From NCBI GenBank assembly GCA_002105175.1, contig MCGE01000002.1, positions 2,046,001 through 2,110,000 on the forward strand: a stretch of DNA of 64,000 nt, given 5' to 3'. The stretch is from Absidia repens (lineage: Eukaryota > Mucoromycota > Mucoromycetes > Mucorales > Cunninghamellaceae). The position numbers and the translations under genes were made by a program. A model generated the notes under the pieces. It worked only from the letters and a program-made list of their open reading frames with translations, was not told the origin of the DNA and ran no database searches. Below are positions 12,001-24,069 of the stretch, one piece after another. Each line of letters starts with the position of its first letter. Position 1 is the stretch's first letter.

Positions 12001-12928
12001 TAGAATAGTTATCACTCACTGTAGTTCAGTGGCTAGCGTATCTGACGCTATGCTTATTCTACCTACAACAGGACATCCCGTCCCACACATATCTAGGCTC
12101 CTCACCTTTAGGTAGGTGTCATGATGCTTTTATTATGTAGATCATATACTGTGGTTTAAGTGTCATATTGTAGTTTATACCTTCATTTGAATAAAAATAT
12201 GTCTTGGTTTTCACTTTTTTGTGTCATTTTTCATAAGTTTAGTTTGTATTTTCAAATGTGTATATCGACACTGTACGATACTATACAGTACTATATGTAT
12301 AGTTATTGTGGGTGTAGAATACCTTTTGTTTTTTTTTAAGATGAAATTTATCGGGTCGGTCATTATCCATCAACCACTTGATAGTGTGGTATTTCGATTG
12401 GCGGTTGTTTCAATTTCTGACGGACTGTAGAAAAGTTTCACAACAATACCCCCGGCGCGGTTTGAAACTCATACAATAGAAAAGGGAAAAATACGCTGTA
12501 TCATATCATTTATGTAAAAAAACTATGCTATAATTGTGTATTTCAGACGAAATGTAAATAGACATAAGTCAGAACCAAGAAAATATTTAGTTTTTTTTTT
12601 TGTTCGGCTTTCCATCAAGTCACCCGTTCTTTTCCATATTAAAAAAAAAAAAGTGGAGATGGCTCTCTCGGGGATTAAATTAAACCCATTATGTAATAAT
12701 TTAAACCAATCGTATTGCACTGATATTGGACCCTGGGCTTAAGTAATACACTAAATTCTTTTCTAGTTTCCAAGAAAACACATTTAAAAAAAAGTCTTGA
12801 CTTGTTGGATCCCTTTTTTTATTCTTCTTCTTTTCTTCTTTTTACACACATCTTATATAAAATAGACTATTTTTTCTATCCCCTCTCCCTCCGTCCTCAT
12901 ATTTTGTACATAAACTCATCATTTAGTC
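12001..12928. promoter_or_regulatory. Intergenic and promoter of the NagA gene
   Basis: The right part is the promoter of the GlcNAc-6-phosphate deacetylase gene: a TATATAA box at 12854-12860, about 70 bp before the ATG at 12929, in a C/T-rich setting. Further left the sequence is AT-rich with ACAGTAC-like strings (12265-12300) and no gene. Confidence 0.5.
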
Positions 12929-13329
12929 ATGTCTGATAAAATTTACAAAATCATCAATGCTCGTCTTTTAATTGACCATCAAATAGTGGAAAATGAATAT
13001 CTTTGGTTCCAGCATGGCAAAATCATCCATCCTCAAAACCTCTTCTTTGATGAACATCGGGACGCTGACGAAATTATTGACGCTCAAGGCTTACTGGTAG
13101 CACCTGGATTTATCGATACTCAAATCAATGGTGGTTATGGGATTGATTTTGCTGATTACGAAGCCCCTGTGGAAAAAATTCAAAAAGACATTGATACAGT
13201 TGCTAAAGGTTTACTTCAATATGGCTGCACTGCTTTTTGTCCTACCGTGGTTAGTTCAGAACCCGCTGTCTATGAAAAGGTATTATCATTATTATTTTTT
13301 AAAAAACAAAATAGGATCGCTTATTCAAC

Positions 13330-13389
<60 letters not shown>

Positions 13390-14624
13390 GTTAGGTTTTA
13401 CCACTACTCAATTGTCGCAAAGGTTCGGCTCAAGGTGGTTCGGAAATTCTTGGTGCGCATATCGAAGGACCATTTATCTCTATCGAAAAAAAGGGTGCCC
13501 ACAAACAACAAGTTTTCCGCAATGCAAAGAATGGGATCGCTGACTTTGACGATGCTTATGGCTCCGAATTGAAAAAGGGTAACAAGGCCGTCAGCATCAT
13601 TACGATGGCTCCTGAAATTGAAGGTGTCACTGAAGCTATTCCTGACCTTGTGGCTCGAGGTATCACCGTCGCTATGGGGCATACTGATTGTCGTATTGCT
13701 GAAGCTGAACTTGCCGTGACCAAAGGTGCTACTAGTATTACTCATTTATTCAACGCTATGCAAGCAGTAAGTTGTTTTTTTTTAGGTTGGATGGGGGGGG
13801 GTATGGGACGGGGCCGACTAGTATACTTATCGCTTCTTTCTTTTTTTTTTTTTTTGGTATGTTTCAGTTCCATCATCGTGATCCTGGTTTGGTCGGTGTG
13901 CTGGGTGCAGCTGACTTACCTTTACCGGAAAAGGCACAACGTCATCCTGAACCTTCATCCACTTCTCCATGCAGAAACAAACCTGACCCTCGACCTTTCT
14001 ATGGTATCATTTGCGATGGCGTCCATGTACACCCCAATTCAATTCGGATAGCCTATTATTCACATCCTCGTGGTGCCGTCCTTGTTACTGTAAGTAGTGT
14101 ACTATCAAAAAGAAAGGAAGGTGCCTGCATAAGAGGAGGATCCTTTTCTCTATCACTGACATCATTAATTTATTTTAGGACGCTTTATCTGCCATGGGTT
14201 TACCGAAAGGTATCTATACTTTGGGCGGACGTGATGTGGAAGTGGATGAAAGTGGTGCTTGCTATATCAAAGGAACACGAACTCTGGCTGGAAGGTAGGA
14301 GAAAAATAGAAATAGCCATGCCTACAAAAAAAAAAAAAAAAAAAAAAAGAGAGAGATAGACCATGATACTAATCTTTGGAAACTTTTAGTACGGTGACAA
14401 TCGACGAATGCGTTCGAAATTTTCAACGATTCACCAACTGTACCATTGTGGAAGCTTTGGAAGCCGCTACTCTTCACCCGGCCCGACTTCTTGGTATCGA
14501 TGATCGAAAAGGGACTCTCAATGCAGGTGCCGATGCTGATTTTGTGTTTTTGGACGATTCTACCGGCGAAGTATTTGTGAAATCAGTTTATGTGGCGGGT
14601 GAAATGGTCCAATTGAAGAATTAG
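12929..14624 (+). CDS. N-acetylglucosamine-6-phosphate deacetylase
   Basis: Removes the acetyl group from GlcNAc-6-phosphate, a step of chitin-derived GlcNAc catabolism, in the cytosol. Exons 12929-13279, 13395-13766, 13868-14089, 14179-14294, 14390-14624 give 431 aa, close to the usual size. Amidohydrolase landmarks in order: APGFIDTQINGGYG, GAHIEGPF (metal ligand region), MGHTDC, ITHLFNAM and FHHRDPG (His metal ligands), VTDALSAMG (catalytic Asp) and LHPARLLGI..KGTL.AGADADFV at the C-terminus. Intron 1 contains 48 consecutive T just before its acceptor, and intron 4 a long A run; both would challenge splicing and sequencing accuracy. No other GlcNAc-pathway gene is next to it. Confidence 0.93.
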
Positions 14625-15328
14625 ATTTTCATGATTGCTTTATTTTTTGTGGATGCCTCTTCCCCGCCCCCCCTTTTTTTTTAGTATGATATCTTATCAA
14701 ATTATCTCATTTTAGCTAGTCAACCATCACCATATTATCTTTATCATATCCATTTTTATCATGTTCATATATACAATTGTACCAATAAACCGTTTATACT
14801 TTTTTCTTTTACAAAATCATCCATTATCTATATTTTTTCGCATCACCCAGCAAACTGCATGACCTTTTTTTTTTTTTTTGCTAGTCATTCATCACCATAT
14901 TTTCTTTATCATATTATATCTATATATCTATCCATATATTTATATATCGCATCACCCTCATACGGCATGACATTTTTTAATCCATTTTCAACAAAAAGAG
15001 ACAAATAAAATGAGACAACATCCATTTATTTATTTTGGCAAGTTATATACAGAGACACGGGGGAAAAAAACAAAATGTATTGAACGGCTATCTAATATAT
15101 ACTATTATAGAGAGTGGAAGAGGGGAGTAACTACTACTAGAGGGTATAGAATCTATAGAATGGGGGGGGGATGGCTATTGCTAGTAGGTGTGATTTTCAT
15201 AAAATGCTACAAGTCTATTACTACAGAGGGGAGGAGGAGGGAGGGAGGGAGGAAACAACAAGCATGAATCATGCAACGGTGAGGAGGTCCAGTGATCAAG
15301 TCAGTCGAGAAAGGAGAGGGGAAGGGAG
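14625..15328. other. Convergent 3' intergenic with local duplications
   Basis: 3' flanks of the deacetylase and of the minus-strand G-patch gene. It contains a degenerate local duplication: GCTAGTCAACCATCACCATATT at 14715 and GCTAGTCATTCATCACCATATT at 14880, and TCGCATCACCC...GCATGAC at 14838 and again at 14946. G-rich purine runs occur at 15230-15260. No gene seen. Confidence 0.5.
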
Positions 15329-16816
15329 CTAAAAAGTGGTCATTTTTTCATAATTCTTTGTCCGCGTGAGCGATCCTTGAACTAGTGCAACTTCCTGCTT
15401 GGCGGATCTGAGTTGTCGAGCGATAGTGTCCACATTGGCTTGAAATTCGCGTTCCATGGTTGTCCCTCTGTTTCGTTTAACAGCCGCCATACCTTGTCGC
15501 CATTCCTTATCCAGTCGATCCATCTTATCTTGAAGCTGCCACAGTCTTCGTTGGTTCTTTTGTTTTGGCGTTGTTGTTGTATCGCTTTCTTTGTTGGTGC
15601 CATGGCCACTGCCATTGTCATTTTTCCGTTGCTGTCTTTGTTGATGTTGTATTGATCCTTTCTGATAATCATTGTCGTTCGTTATGTTGTCATTGTCGAT
15701 TATAGAGTTCATCAAATCAAACATGGAAGAAGTACCAGGCATATCAATGTCGTTTGAGGTATTCGTTTTGGTCTTGACTTTTTTTTTCTTCTCTAGACTT
15801 CCTAATCCAGGCCGTTTAGATTGACTATATTGTGACCCCTTGTCATAAGCTTCCACAGGTTCCAGTCGTCCTTGTCTTGCTGTACCTAAACCTTGGCCCT
15901 AGTATACCATGAAAAAATAAAAAGTGCATAAATGAGTGAATATAGTAGTGCTCCGTTCCCATCTGCTTACCTCAACATAGCCCATTTTCTTCATCATTTT
16001 TTCTCCAAAACCACTGGTATGAGTTTGCCATGCACCAAAGGAGTTGTTCGATTTCCACATCGATTTGTTGTCAAATATCTGATCTGAGGTATCGGCTATG
16101 CTTCCATTGTCCGAGCTATGATTGTCAACCACTTCAGCACCATGTACAGTAACAGAGTTCGGGTCGTCGCCAAGGTACACCAGAGGAATGACTTGATTTT
16201 CGCCCACTACGATAATATCACCGTTTTCAGTTGAGATACGCCATTGATGTTGTCCGGTAGATCCAGTACTCGAGGATAGTAGTGTCGCCTTTTTCCATGT
16301 CTGGTGCCGCTGCTGTTGCTGCATACTTGTGCCGTCCATAGTATTGTCAGACTTGTACAAAACAATGGACTTGGGATGGTAATGACGTTCTTTGTTGTAA
16401 ATACCCATGGTTTCTATAGGCAGTAACCAGTCGGCCTTGACAGAATAGCCATGTGAATAGTTGCAGTGGTGTATGTCACAAACGGAAGAGGATGATAAAG
16501 AAGGGCATGGGATCGTTTCTTGTGTCAGTGGTGTCAGGATCAGAACATACACGTCATCGTTGTCAGAGTCATCCATTAAAGATAGCACGCGAGCTGGAAG
16601 TAGTATAGTTGCATCCGACCAAGGGCAAGGGAATGGAATGCTGCATGAACTGCCAAGAGTGTATTCTGCTGTTGGTGTTGGTGTCGCTAACTTGCTGGAG
16701 GACTGTTGTTTTAAGGAAAGTTGTAAATCATCCAACATTCGTATGAGCTCAGTATCATTTGGAGTGTGTATCAATAATTCTTCAATGTCGCGAATCATCG
16801 ATTTGGTTTCCTCCAT
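15329..16816 (-). CDS. CCCH zinc finger and G-patch protein, ZGPAT-like
   Basis: Two exons, 15971-16816 and 15329-15898, give 471 aa. The family is nuclear; ZGPAT in animals is a transcriptional repressor and related G-patch proteins activate RNA helicases. Visible features: an N-terminal coiled region, a C-X8-C-X4-C-X3-H finger (C..C DIHH C NYSH G) around residues 118-135, a Tudor-like region with VKADWLLPIETM, then a G-patch split by the intron: HTSGFGEKMMKKMGYVE | GQGLGTARQGRLEPVEA. The C-terminal third is charged and ends in a predicted coiled coil (QLQDKMDRLDKEW). The domain order (finger, Tudor-like, G-patch, coil) matches ZGPAT. The start at 16816 opens directly on a family-like acidic helix. 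Confidence 0.82.
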
Positions 16817-17202
16817 GATAATAGAATAGAGTAGAAGTGAATGAGGAAAAAAAAGTTAGAGGAATAAATACAACAAAGGCCACGCCGATCATTTTTAAAG
16901 TCAGAGGCCAAAAAAAAAATTCATGTGGAGTGCAGTCGTCATGGGACAGCACAACCAAAGTCAGACAATAGTAAAATGTAGTTCAATTTTATTTTTGATG
17001 GGAATAATAGAAATAATAATAATAATAATAATATGGACATAAAAAAGAAGGGGATGATCAAAAAATGTATATAAATAAGAGGTTGATCGGATTAAGAAAT
17101 ACAAATAATAGTAATGGAAGTAAGGAAAAGGGGTAAACAAAGCGAAAAAGTAGTCATAAGGACAAACCAAGTGAGGTGCATAATGAGGGAAATGTTGTGA
17201 TT
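16817..17202. other. Short intergenic region
   Basis: This is the promoter of the G-patch gene and the 3' flank of the SUR7-like gene, both on the minus strand. It contains an ATA/ATT trinucleotide run at 17005-17032. No gene seen. Confidence 0.5.
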
Positions 17203-17829
17203 TTAGGCCTTGTCTGCGTCCCGAACTCGACCAGAACCAAGGCAGCAACTAATACAGTAAGTCATTGATGAGAGGAAGAGGCCAACCATAGCACCAAGAG
17301 TCATCCACATAGAAGGACCTAAATTGCCCGAGATGTTATCTGACGCACTTTTGGCCGCATTGATACCACGCAAGGAAGCCACCAAGACGATCACAAAAAC
17401 AACCAACATCACCACAAATGAAATAAAACATGCCAAAGAAGCAAAAACATCACTACTACGACGCCAGTGCGAAAGGATGGTGACGGTCAACGCAAATAAA
17501 GTCAATCCGATAGCAATCCAGTATAAAATAAAGTTGGCCAAAAATACTTTCTCCTGTCCATCAAATCCTTGAATCAAATTGGCTAATTGGGGTACATCGG
17601 TCCAAGCAAAGGCAGCTTTTGGTTGTGAGCACATATCCACCACTCCGTTACTACCCGTACAGTAATTCCATAATCCAAAATCAATAAAGGAACCATTTTG
17701 TACCGATAATCTGGCAAAGTAGAGGTCTCGCAAAAATGGTTTGTTGTAAGTATTTCCAATCATGGTGAAGACTTCAAGAATCAACGCCGCGAACGTTGTG
17801 AATGTTGCGAGAAAAGCAAAAAAAGCCAT
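17203..17829 (-). CDS. SUR7/PalI family plasma-membrane protein, intronless
   Basis: A 208-aa four-span membrane protein of the claudin-like SUR7/PalI family, which in yeast marks eisosome/MCC patches or takes part in pH sensing. Hydrophobic segments lie at about residues 3-25, 92-115, 128-152 and 172-196. The first extracellular loop carries the family's G-L-W-x-x-C motif (FGLWNYC) and a second Cys (DMCSQ), the claudin-type disulfide pair. The cytoplasmic tail is very short (GSGRVRDADKA). The YSC84-type gene, also linked to cortical patches, is the next gene upstream (18.9-20.4 kb); co-function is only suggestive. Confidence 0.85.
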   Translation of the reverse strand: MAFFAFLATFTTFAALILEVFTMIGNTYNKPFLRDLYFARLSVQNGSFIDFGLWNYCTGSNGVVDMCSQPKAAFAWTDVPQLANLIQGFDGQEKVFLANFILYWIAIGLTLFALTVTILSHWRRSSDVFASLACFISFVVMLVVFVIVLVASLRGINAAKSASDNISGNLGPSMWMTLGAMVGLFLSSMTYCISCCLGSGRVRDADKA

Positions 17830-18922
17830 TGTTTATTGTTTTTGCAAAGAAAAAATAAATGCAAAAAGAAAAGGAAGGAAAGAAAAGACGAGCTTTAAAT
17901 ATTTCTTTTATGATGTCAAACGGGGTTTAAAAATGACCTAAACCTATTTTAGTCCTGGAGCCAAAAGAACGGACATGATGCATATCATCAGTCCTTTCTT
18001 CTAGTCATAAAAAATAAACCGATAGAACATAATAACCTTGTACATATGTTTTAAAAAACGCCTCGTTTCTCTTTTTTCTTTTTCTTGAATTATCTATAGC
18101 CATGCCAAGAGGTCCCCTACAACAAGTGGGCTGGCGGTGTTTATTTATATTTTTGTTTAATACAGATCGATTTGCCAAGAGGTCACCTATGGCAGGTGAG
18201 CTGGCGGTGTTTATTTCTATCTTCTTTCGTGATAATGAGGTGGATGAGATTGTTGCCACCCACATCGTACAAAAATAGGTGACAATAAACAGTACTGTAC
18301 CCATGTCTCTAAACTGCCAAGTGACGTGCTGTTGTGTTATTATTGTTTGGTATCCTTATTTTTGTACATATAATGATCAAAACAAGGTAATGCAGATTGC
18401 CAAGTTTTTTTTTTTTCTTTCTTTTTTTTTTCTCAAACAAACGAGCCTCTTCCTGGCAAATCTGACTCGCATTATTTAATTTGCAAGTCCGACATTCCAC
18501 TGGCAGTCCTCCACCCCCCGAACCTTCACTTCGCGTGCTTCACCAGAAATCTACATCACCTTCCCCTAATCAGCCGGCCGCTTTGTGATTTCCTATGTAC
18601 GACTTCTCATGCAAACTGTGTTCACACGAACCACATGATCTAGATTGAAAAAGTCTAACCTTTGACATTTATAAGTGCCTCCCTCACCTCGACTGACATC
18701 TCTTTTCTTGTGCACCACACACGGCGCCCACCTCGATCGTCAGCTATCATATGTCAAAGCTAAATTTATAAGTATAAAATTATTATCATCCACTAATATA
18801 TAAACATAGTCCTGTCGTCATCATCGTCATCATCAAGCAACACACACAACAATACTAACATAATAACCAAATGTGATATAAAAAATATTTATTAAATATA
18901 TGTGACGTTAAATCTCTAACTA
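17830..18922. promoter_or_regulatory. Intergenic, promoter of SUR7-like gene
   Basis: About 1.1 kb between two minus-strand genes, so it is the upstream region of the SUR7-like gene. It holds a tandem pair of hairpin-like units (18104-18217, listed separately), C-rich pyrimidine stretches at 18505-18580 and an AT-rich end. No ORF with family features was seen. Confidence 0.5.
18104..18217. repeat. Tandem pair of palindromic ~43-nt units, 70-nt period
   Basis: Two related units start at 18104 and 18174. Both begin GCCAAGAGGTC and end GCTGGCGGTGTTTATTT. In the second unit TCACCT and AGGTGA form a perfect 6-bp inverted repeat around ATGGC, flanked by GCCA and TGGC; the first unit keeps the outer arms but has drifted inside. 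This looks like a repeated operator or RNA hairpin upstream of the SUR7-like gene. Confidence 0.6.
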
Positions 18923-20371
18923 CTAATAAGGATCCCTTTCTTCAGCTTGCTTGATGACATCATATAAGACCTGACATTCCTGAGGAGGTGTAATTTCGCC
19001 TTGTAAGATTTCGGCAGCTTTGACAGGACGACCATAGAATTCAGTATTAGTTTTTGATAATTCGAACAAACCTAAAAAGTAAAATAAATTTTTAAGGACA
19101 ATTTGTTTTCTAATGCCGAGTTTCCCTTTTTTTATATTTGATCATACCTGTTCCTTCAACGCTCATTCCAGCAAACAAGCCTTTGGATTTTGTGTAGGAG
19201 AATAACGGTACAATCTTGCCTTTAGAAGAAGTTCCACTAGCACTGCTGCCACTACCAATGGGACCAAGCGAAATCTAATGGTATGGAATAGATATGTTAA
19301 ACCATAGAATATATATATATATATTGCCCATTTTTCATTTTTGCACTTACAGCCAAATCCCCGCCAAGACTAACATTACCCTTTGTTTTGAAAGCATCCA
19401 CAGCTTCATCACTGTTTAAGATCAGTACAACATCAGTGATATCTGCACCTACTTGAATCCCAAAACCAACACCTAATTTGCCAAAAAGGAAAAATGAGAA
19501 TCACTTGGTTCCTATTCTTTCTAATCTCCTTCTATTCTATTTGATTCTTACCTCCAGTAGCAATAGCCGAAGGTGCAGACCATCCTAACAAAAAAAAAAA
19601 AAAAAAAAAAAAAAAAGTATGTTTATTACTAAAATCATTATATCAGGTGATAGATTGTTTGTCATGTAATATGAAACTTACGTCCGTCAGGTAAACGAGC
19701 CACCACAACACCATTACCTAATTTACCAGACCACAAAAACCCGGCTTTAACGACAGTAAAGATAGCCAATCCTTTTGCTTCTTGAAGCACCTTGACAGGG
19801 ATCACATTATCAAACCCCATTTCCACTTCTTCCTTTTCTAATCAATAGCATGTCCAAGAACAAATACACACATATATATATATAAAACGAAGCGATAAAA
19901 CACAAAAGGGGAGGAGGGTCAGTTCCAAATATAAATAACAAACAAATGGGGAAAGGGAGGAGGCGGGGGGGGAAGGGTCTTGGCTTACCTGTAAATGCTC
20001 GAAGAATACGCGCGGCCTTGGCAGAACTTTCGGTCAAGGTGCCCATAACAGGAGCATTGATATTGTTATTTGTAGCAAAGGTATCGACACTGCGACTTGC
20101 CTGTTGTCCGTATGTGCTGGCCGTTTGTCCAAATGAGCTTGCCCCTAAATCAATTATAAAACCATGTCAATGAGCATCATCATCGTCATCATTCATGATC
20201 TTGATCTATGTACTGTGCTTTTTTCTTGTTTCGCCTCACCCCTCTTCACTTCCCCTGCTTTTTTTTCCCCTCCTCCCGTTTACCTTGAGCAGCTTGTTGG
20301 CCAAGTTTTGAAGTTGTTTCACCGGTCTGTTGTGCGAATTTTGCTGCTTGTTCTTTGAATTGATTGAACAT
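18923..20371 (-). CDS. YSC84/SH3YL1-type (DUF500) lipid-binding protein
   Basis: Seven exons (20284-20371, 19989-20144, 19682-19837, 19552-19584, 19351-19472, 19148-19274, 18923-19071) give 276 aa with all phases matching. The YSC84 (SYLF) domain fills residues about 70-276: IPVKVLQEAKGLAIFTVVKAGF, GNGVVVARL, WSAPSAIATGGVGFGIQVGADITDVVLILN, VSLGGDLAISLGPIG, SYTKSKGLFAGMSVEG. This domain binds phosphoinositides and links actin to endocytic patches. The yeast and animal proteins add a C-terminal SH3 domain; here the protein stops after the SYLF domain and has a Gln/Ala-rich N-terminal stretch instead. Exon 4 is only 33 nt. Intron 3 holds a run of about 27 A on the plus strand. Confidence 0.9.
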
Positions 20372-20705
20372 AGTAAGTAATATAAAGTATAATAAAATAA
20401 AATAAAAGAGATGAAAAAGGAAGAAAAGAAAGAAGAGAGAAAAAAACGGAGCTTGATTTTTTATTTTTTTTTAAAAAACAGTAAATTTTTGAATACTCTT
20501 TTGGCAGAGTCAAAAAAAAAGAAAAAAAAAAAAAAGAAAAGAAAAGAATGCGGGCAAAAAAAAAAAAATATGGAATTGGGAATAATAAGTATAAATAAAA
20601 ACTAAACAACTACTATCTAAAACTACAAATAGACATAAATATATAAAATAACGGAGGGAGGGAGGTGACGGTATGCACTGTTTCGAATAAGAAGACAATA
20701 AGGCA
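20372..20705. other. Short intergenic region, purine/A-rich
   Basis: Promoter of the YSC84-type gene and 3' flank of the kinase gene. It is dominated by GAAAAGA-like and A-run sequence (20405-20590). No gene seen. Confidence 0.5.
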
Positions 20706-22914
20706 CTATGATTGTTGGAACCAAGGTAAGCGGTCAATGTTGTCCAAGTCTAACCGAAGCTCAGGCTGTCGTACAAGTATTCGTTCCACCACATCTTTTG
20801 CTTCAGGACTAATAGCCAAATGATGATGATGATCCCATGTCTTTGGCCACTTGATTTGAGCACGCACAATCCGATAAAACATTTGTGTGACACGTTCACC
20901 TTTGGATACATCATAGCGGAATGGTAAATAGCCCACCAACAATGAATATAAAATAATACCAAGTGCCCATGTATCCGTTTGACGTCCATCATATCCTTTG
21001 CTTTGTACAATTTCCGGTGCTGCATATTCTTCACTTCCACATCGTGTAGTCAGGATGGGTGAGTCTGGGTCAATCACCCGAGCTAATCCAAAATCGGTTA
21101 CTTTCAAAATCGGTTCACCCTGAGGGTGCCTTTCATCAATTTGAATAAGAATGTCTATTAGAAAAAAAAAAAAAAAATGGAATTTGTTAGTACGTCTTTG
21201 GTTCATACAATTCATCGATAAATACTTTACTTTCTAGTTTGAGATCCCGATGAACGATATTGTGTTTATGCATCCATTTCACTACGCGCACCAGCTGTAA
21301 AAAGATTTTTTTGATCAGGTTTTCATCCACTTTTTCATTCGCAGCATTCAATCGTTGATGTAGTTGTTGTACATAGTCAAAGAGTTCCACACCTTCAGCA
21401 TATTGTAAAATGATACATAGACTATGTTCAGTTTCCATGGTAGCTTCAATACGCACAATATGCGGATGATCAATAAACTAGAATAGATACACACAGACAG
21501 ACCAAAAAAAAAAAAAAAAAAAAGAAGTAAGTAACTTGGTTTGAACCATGGCGATCTATAGATGCCTTTTTTTTTTTTTTTCTCCTACCTTTAATATGCC
21601 CACTTCACGTTCAATGCTAGACCGGACCCTAGGATTCTTCAACATACCCACTTTGTTGATGGTTTTGATTGCAAAAAGTTCCACTTGATTCTCATCCACG
21701 CCATCTGAAGAAGGATGTCGTTCAGCCAAGTAGACTTTGGAAAAGGCACCAGTACCCAAAAGTCGTCGGATGTAAAAATGACCAAGTTGTTTGTCTACAA
21801 AATCTTCGTCGACACATTTACTGAGAGTAGGAAGATTGGATGACTGTGATACTTCACGTACCATGCCCCCACCAGTCGGTTGTTTATTGGTATGTATTTG
21901 GGATTTGTGTTGATGCTGGTGATGATGATGATGATCTAATGACTGGTAATGTTGGTTGGGTTGCTGTGAAGGAGGAGGTGGCGCATGATTGATGAGCATT
22001 CGGTCGTCCATATCACCCAACATTGGATGTTCAGATAGTTGAGGGATGACGTCGTTCCTGTGTACAAAGGTAGGCGATATAGCTATGATAGGGATACTAG
22101 TTGATGTTGACGGAGATGGCGGTGTGACAGGAGAATGTGGTGATGTAATAATTCCGGTGTGTTCTGATGGTGTCGCTCCTGCTGCTGTTACTGTTGATGT
22201 CGATTCTGGGTTTTTTGCTGGCAAATCAGGCGTCGAAGATGAAGTCTCTTCAGTCGATGATAATACGGATCCAAGGCGGGAGGATGACGAGACATGGTGG
22301 TGTTGTGTAGATTGAAAAACATGTAGGTCGTGAGGTAATCGATGTGATGACGTTGAAGTTGTACTTGTAGGTAATGGACTTGGTAAAGGCATAATTTCAT
22401 CATCATCATCGTCATCTTCTCCAAGGTGATAAGGTGGTCGAAGTCGATAAGATCGAGCACGGCGTACTTTTGCTTTAGCTGTGTTTGTTGTATCGCATAG
22501 TCCTGGTTCCGAGTCTTTCATTGCGTTGATATTATGTGCATCACTATTTGATATTGGTGTCAACGTGGACGTGCTGTTGTGTTTGTTGTTGTTGTTCATA
22601 TTAGCGACAATGTTTCTCAGTCGACTTGCGTAAGTTGCAGCTGGTTCTTGTGGTGTTGGTATTGGTGAAAACGTCTCTTTGGATTTATCCATAGAATAAA
22701 GTCGTGGAGGTGGTCGCACAGTGATATCAGACGTTTCAAAAAAAGAAGCATTCTTACTGTTGTTTGTTGTCGCTGTTGCTGCATCCTTTGAACTTGCTTT
22801 AGCTGGTGTGTCGTTGGAGTCCAGGTTTGTAATAATTCCCAATCCTATCGAAGCTTGTCTGCGATGTCCAAGAGGAGAATTGCTTTTGTTGACATGTATA
22901 TTTTGTGGTTCCAT
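20706..22914 (-). CDS. Ser/Thr protein kinase with long disordered N-terminus
   Basis: Three exons, 21589-22914, 21231-21477 and 20706-21154, give 673 aa. Residues 1-370 are Ser/Thr/Pro-rich and disordered, with a run of acidic residues. The kinase domain begins near residue 378: LLGTGAFSKVYLAE (glycine loop), FAIKTINKV (ATP Lys), HRDLKLEN (catalytic loop, formed across intron 2), VTDFGLAR, then CGSEEYAAPEIV and TDTWALGIILYSLLVGYLPF. It ends in the kinase C-lobe (LDLDNIDRLPWFQQS), so there is no C-terminal regulatory domain. All catalytic residues are present, and the style is CAMK/CAMKL-like. A more exact orthology cannot be given. The start at 22914 (MEPQN) is preferred to an upstream in-frame ATG that would prepend a poly-Phe leader. 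Confidence 0.87.
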
Positions 22915-23997
22915 TGATTCGAAAAATTTAAAAAAAAAGTAACAAAGATCTATACCAAAAAAAAATGTTAGCAATGCTTCCACACAAGCAGCGATTCAAG
23001 CTTAGAACGTGTTTGTTTATTCAAAAGTATAACTTGAAGTACCTTTTTTTTTTTTTCTTGGACTTTTACGATCAAATTGAATCCAGAGAGTGTGCAAGAA
23101 AGAAAAGAAAAAAAAAATAGTAAGGTAAGGGTAAAAAAGTGAAAAAAAAAGTACGAAGAAAAAAAAACTGGTCTTTTTTAATTCACGAACCAATAGAAAA
23201 GGCGTATCTGGAATACCTAAAAAAGGGAAATGCTCCTTGCCCTGCTTCAGCATGCCCATTGTAGAAAATCATATCCATGAAACTTAATAAATTGTAGCGA
23301 AAATTCCAGAAACTATTACTGGTGTCTAAAAGGTTCACCACTACAGCGTTATAATGTGCAGTGCTGTAGAGTTACTACCTCCGATACCATAAATAGAGTA
23401 CAGTATATACTACAGTATAATATCAGTAATATTAAGGTATCGTACATATTGTATTGTATCATAAGGGGGTAAGCAGTTGTTAATAGGTTCAGTATGATAT
23501 GGCACATTACGATTACCATAGCATACAGTACTACAGTTCACTGTTGTATGCTAGGTTTTCTACCATGTATCATACACTATGAAACACTCTGTTGCAAAAA
23601 ATCTGCATTTATACAAATACATTATTACTATATGTATAAAGTACTGCGCGTACTGTACTTGTACTAGCCTCAGAAGAGAATATATTCAAAGACTGAAAAG
23701 CACTGTAACTACCTGTATGTTTGGGAACCAATAGGCTGCCTGCATTGATACAGTATGATTTTACATTGGTCGGTCTTTTCTCGGTTCTTTTCCGTGATTT
23801 GACCTATTTAAATTCGCTCGAGCGTGAACAGTACGTACGTCAATTATAAAACAACCCTCTCCTATTGTCTGTTACTCCTTATTTTTATCTTGGTCGGCTA
23901 GTGCACTGGCTGAAGCATTGTCGGGATTTAAATTATCATATTTTTACTGATGTCTCTTTCTTATATTTTTATTCTCATTATCCACTCTCTCTCCATA

Positions 23998-24030
<33 letters not shown>

Positions 24031-24069
24031 ATATAATCGTACATACTTTATTATTGACGGGAAGCCACG
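22915..24069. promoter_or_regulatory. Divergent promoter region with ACAGTA-rich segment
   Basis: 1.15 kb between the divergent kinase and RING-finger genes. The kinase side is A-rich. From 23330 to 23760 there are many TACAGTA/TACTGTA-type strings, including an imperfect palindrome at 23521-23551 (GCATACA..TGTATGC). A TA dinucleotide run at 23995-24035 precedes the RING gene. No ORF with support. Confidence 0.5.

Noticed and set aside
12015..12100. tRNA-like string (TAGTTCAGTGGCTAGCGT) after repeat copy 1
   Set aside because: It resembles a D arm, but acceptor and T arms do not pair and no B box is present. It could still be a tRNA-derived SINE head, but support is too weak.
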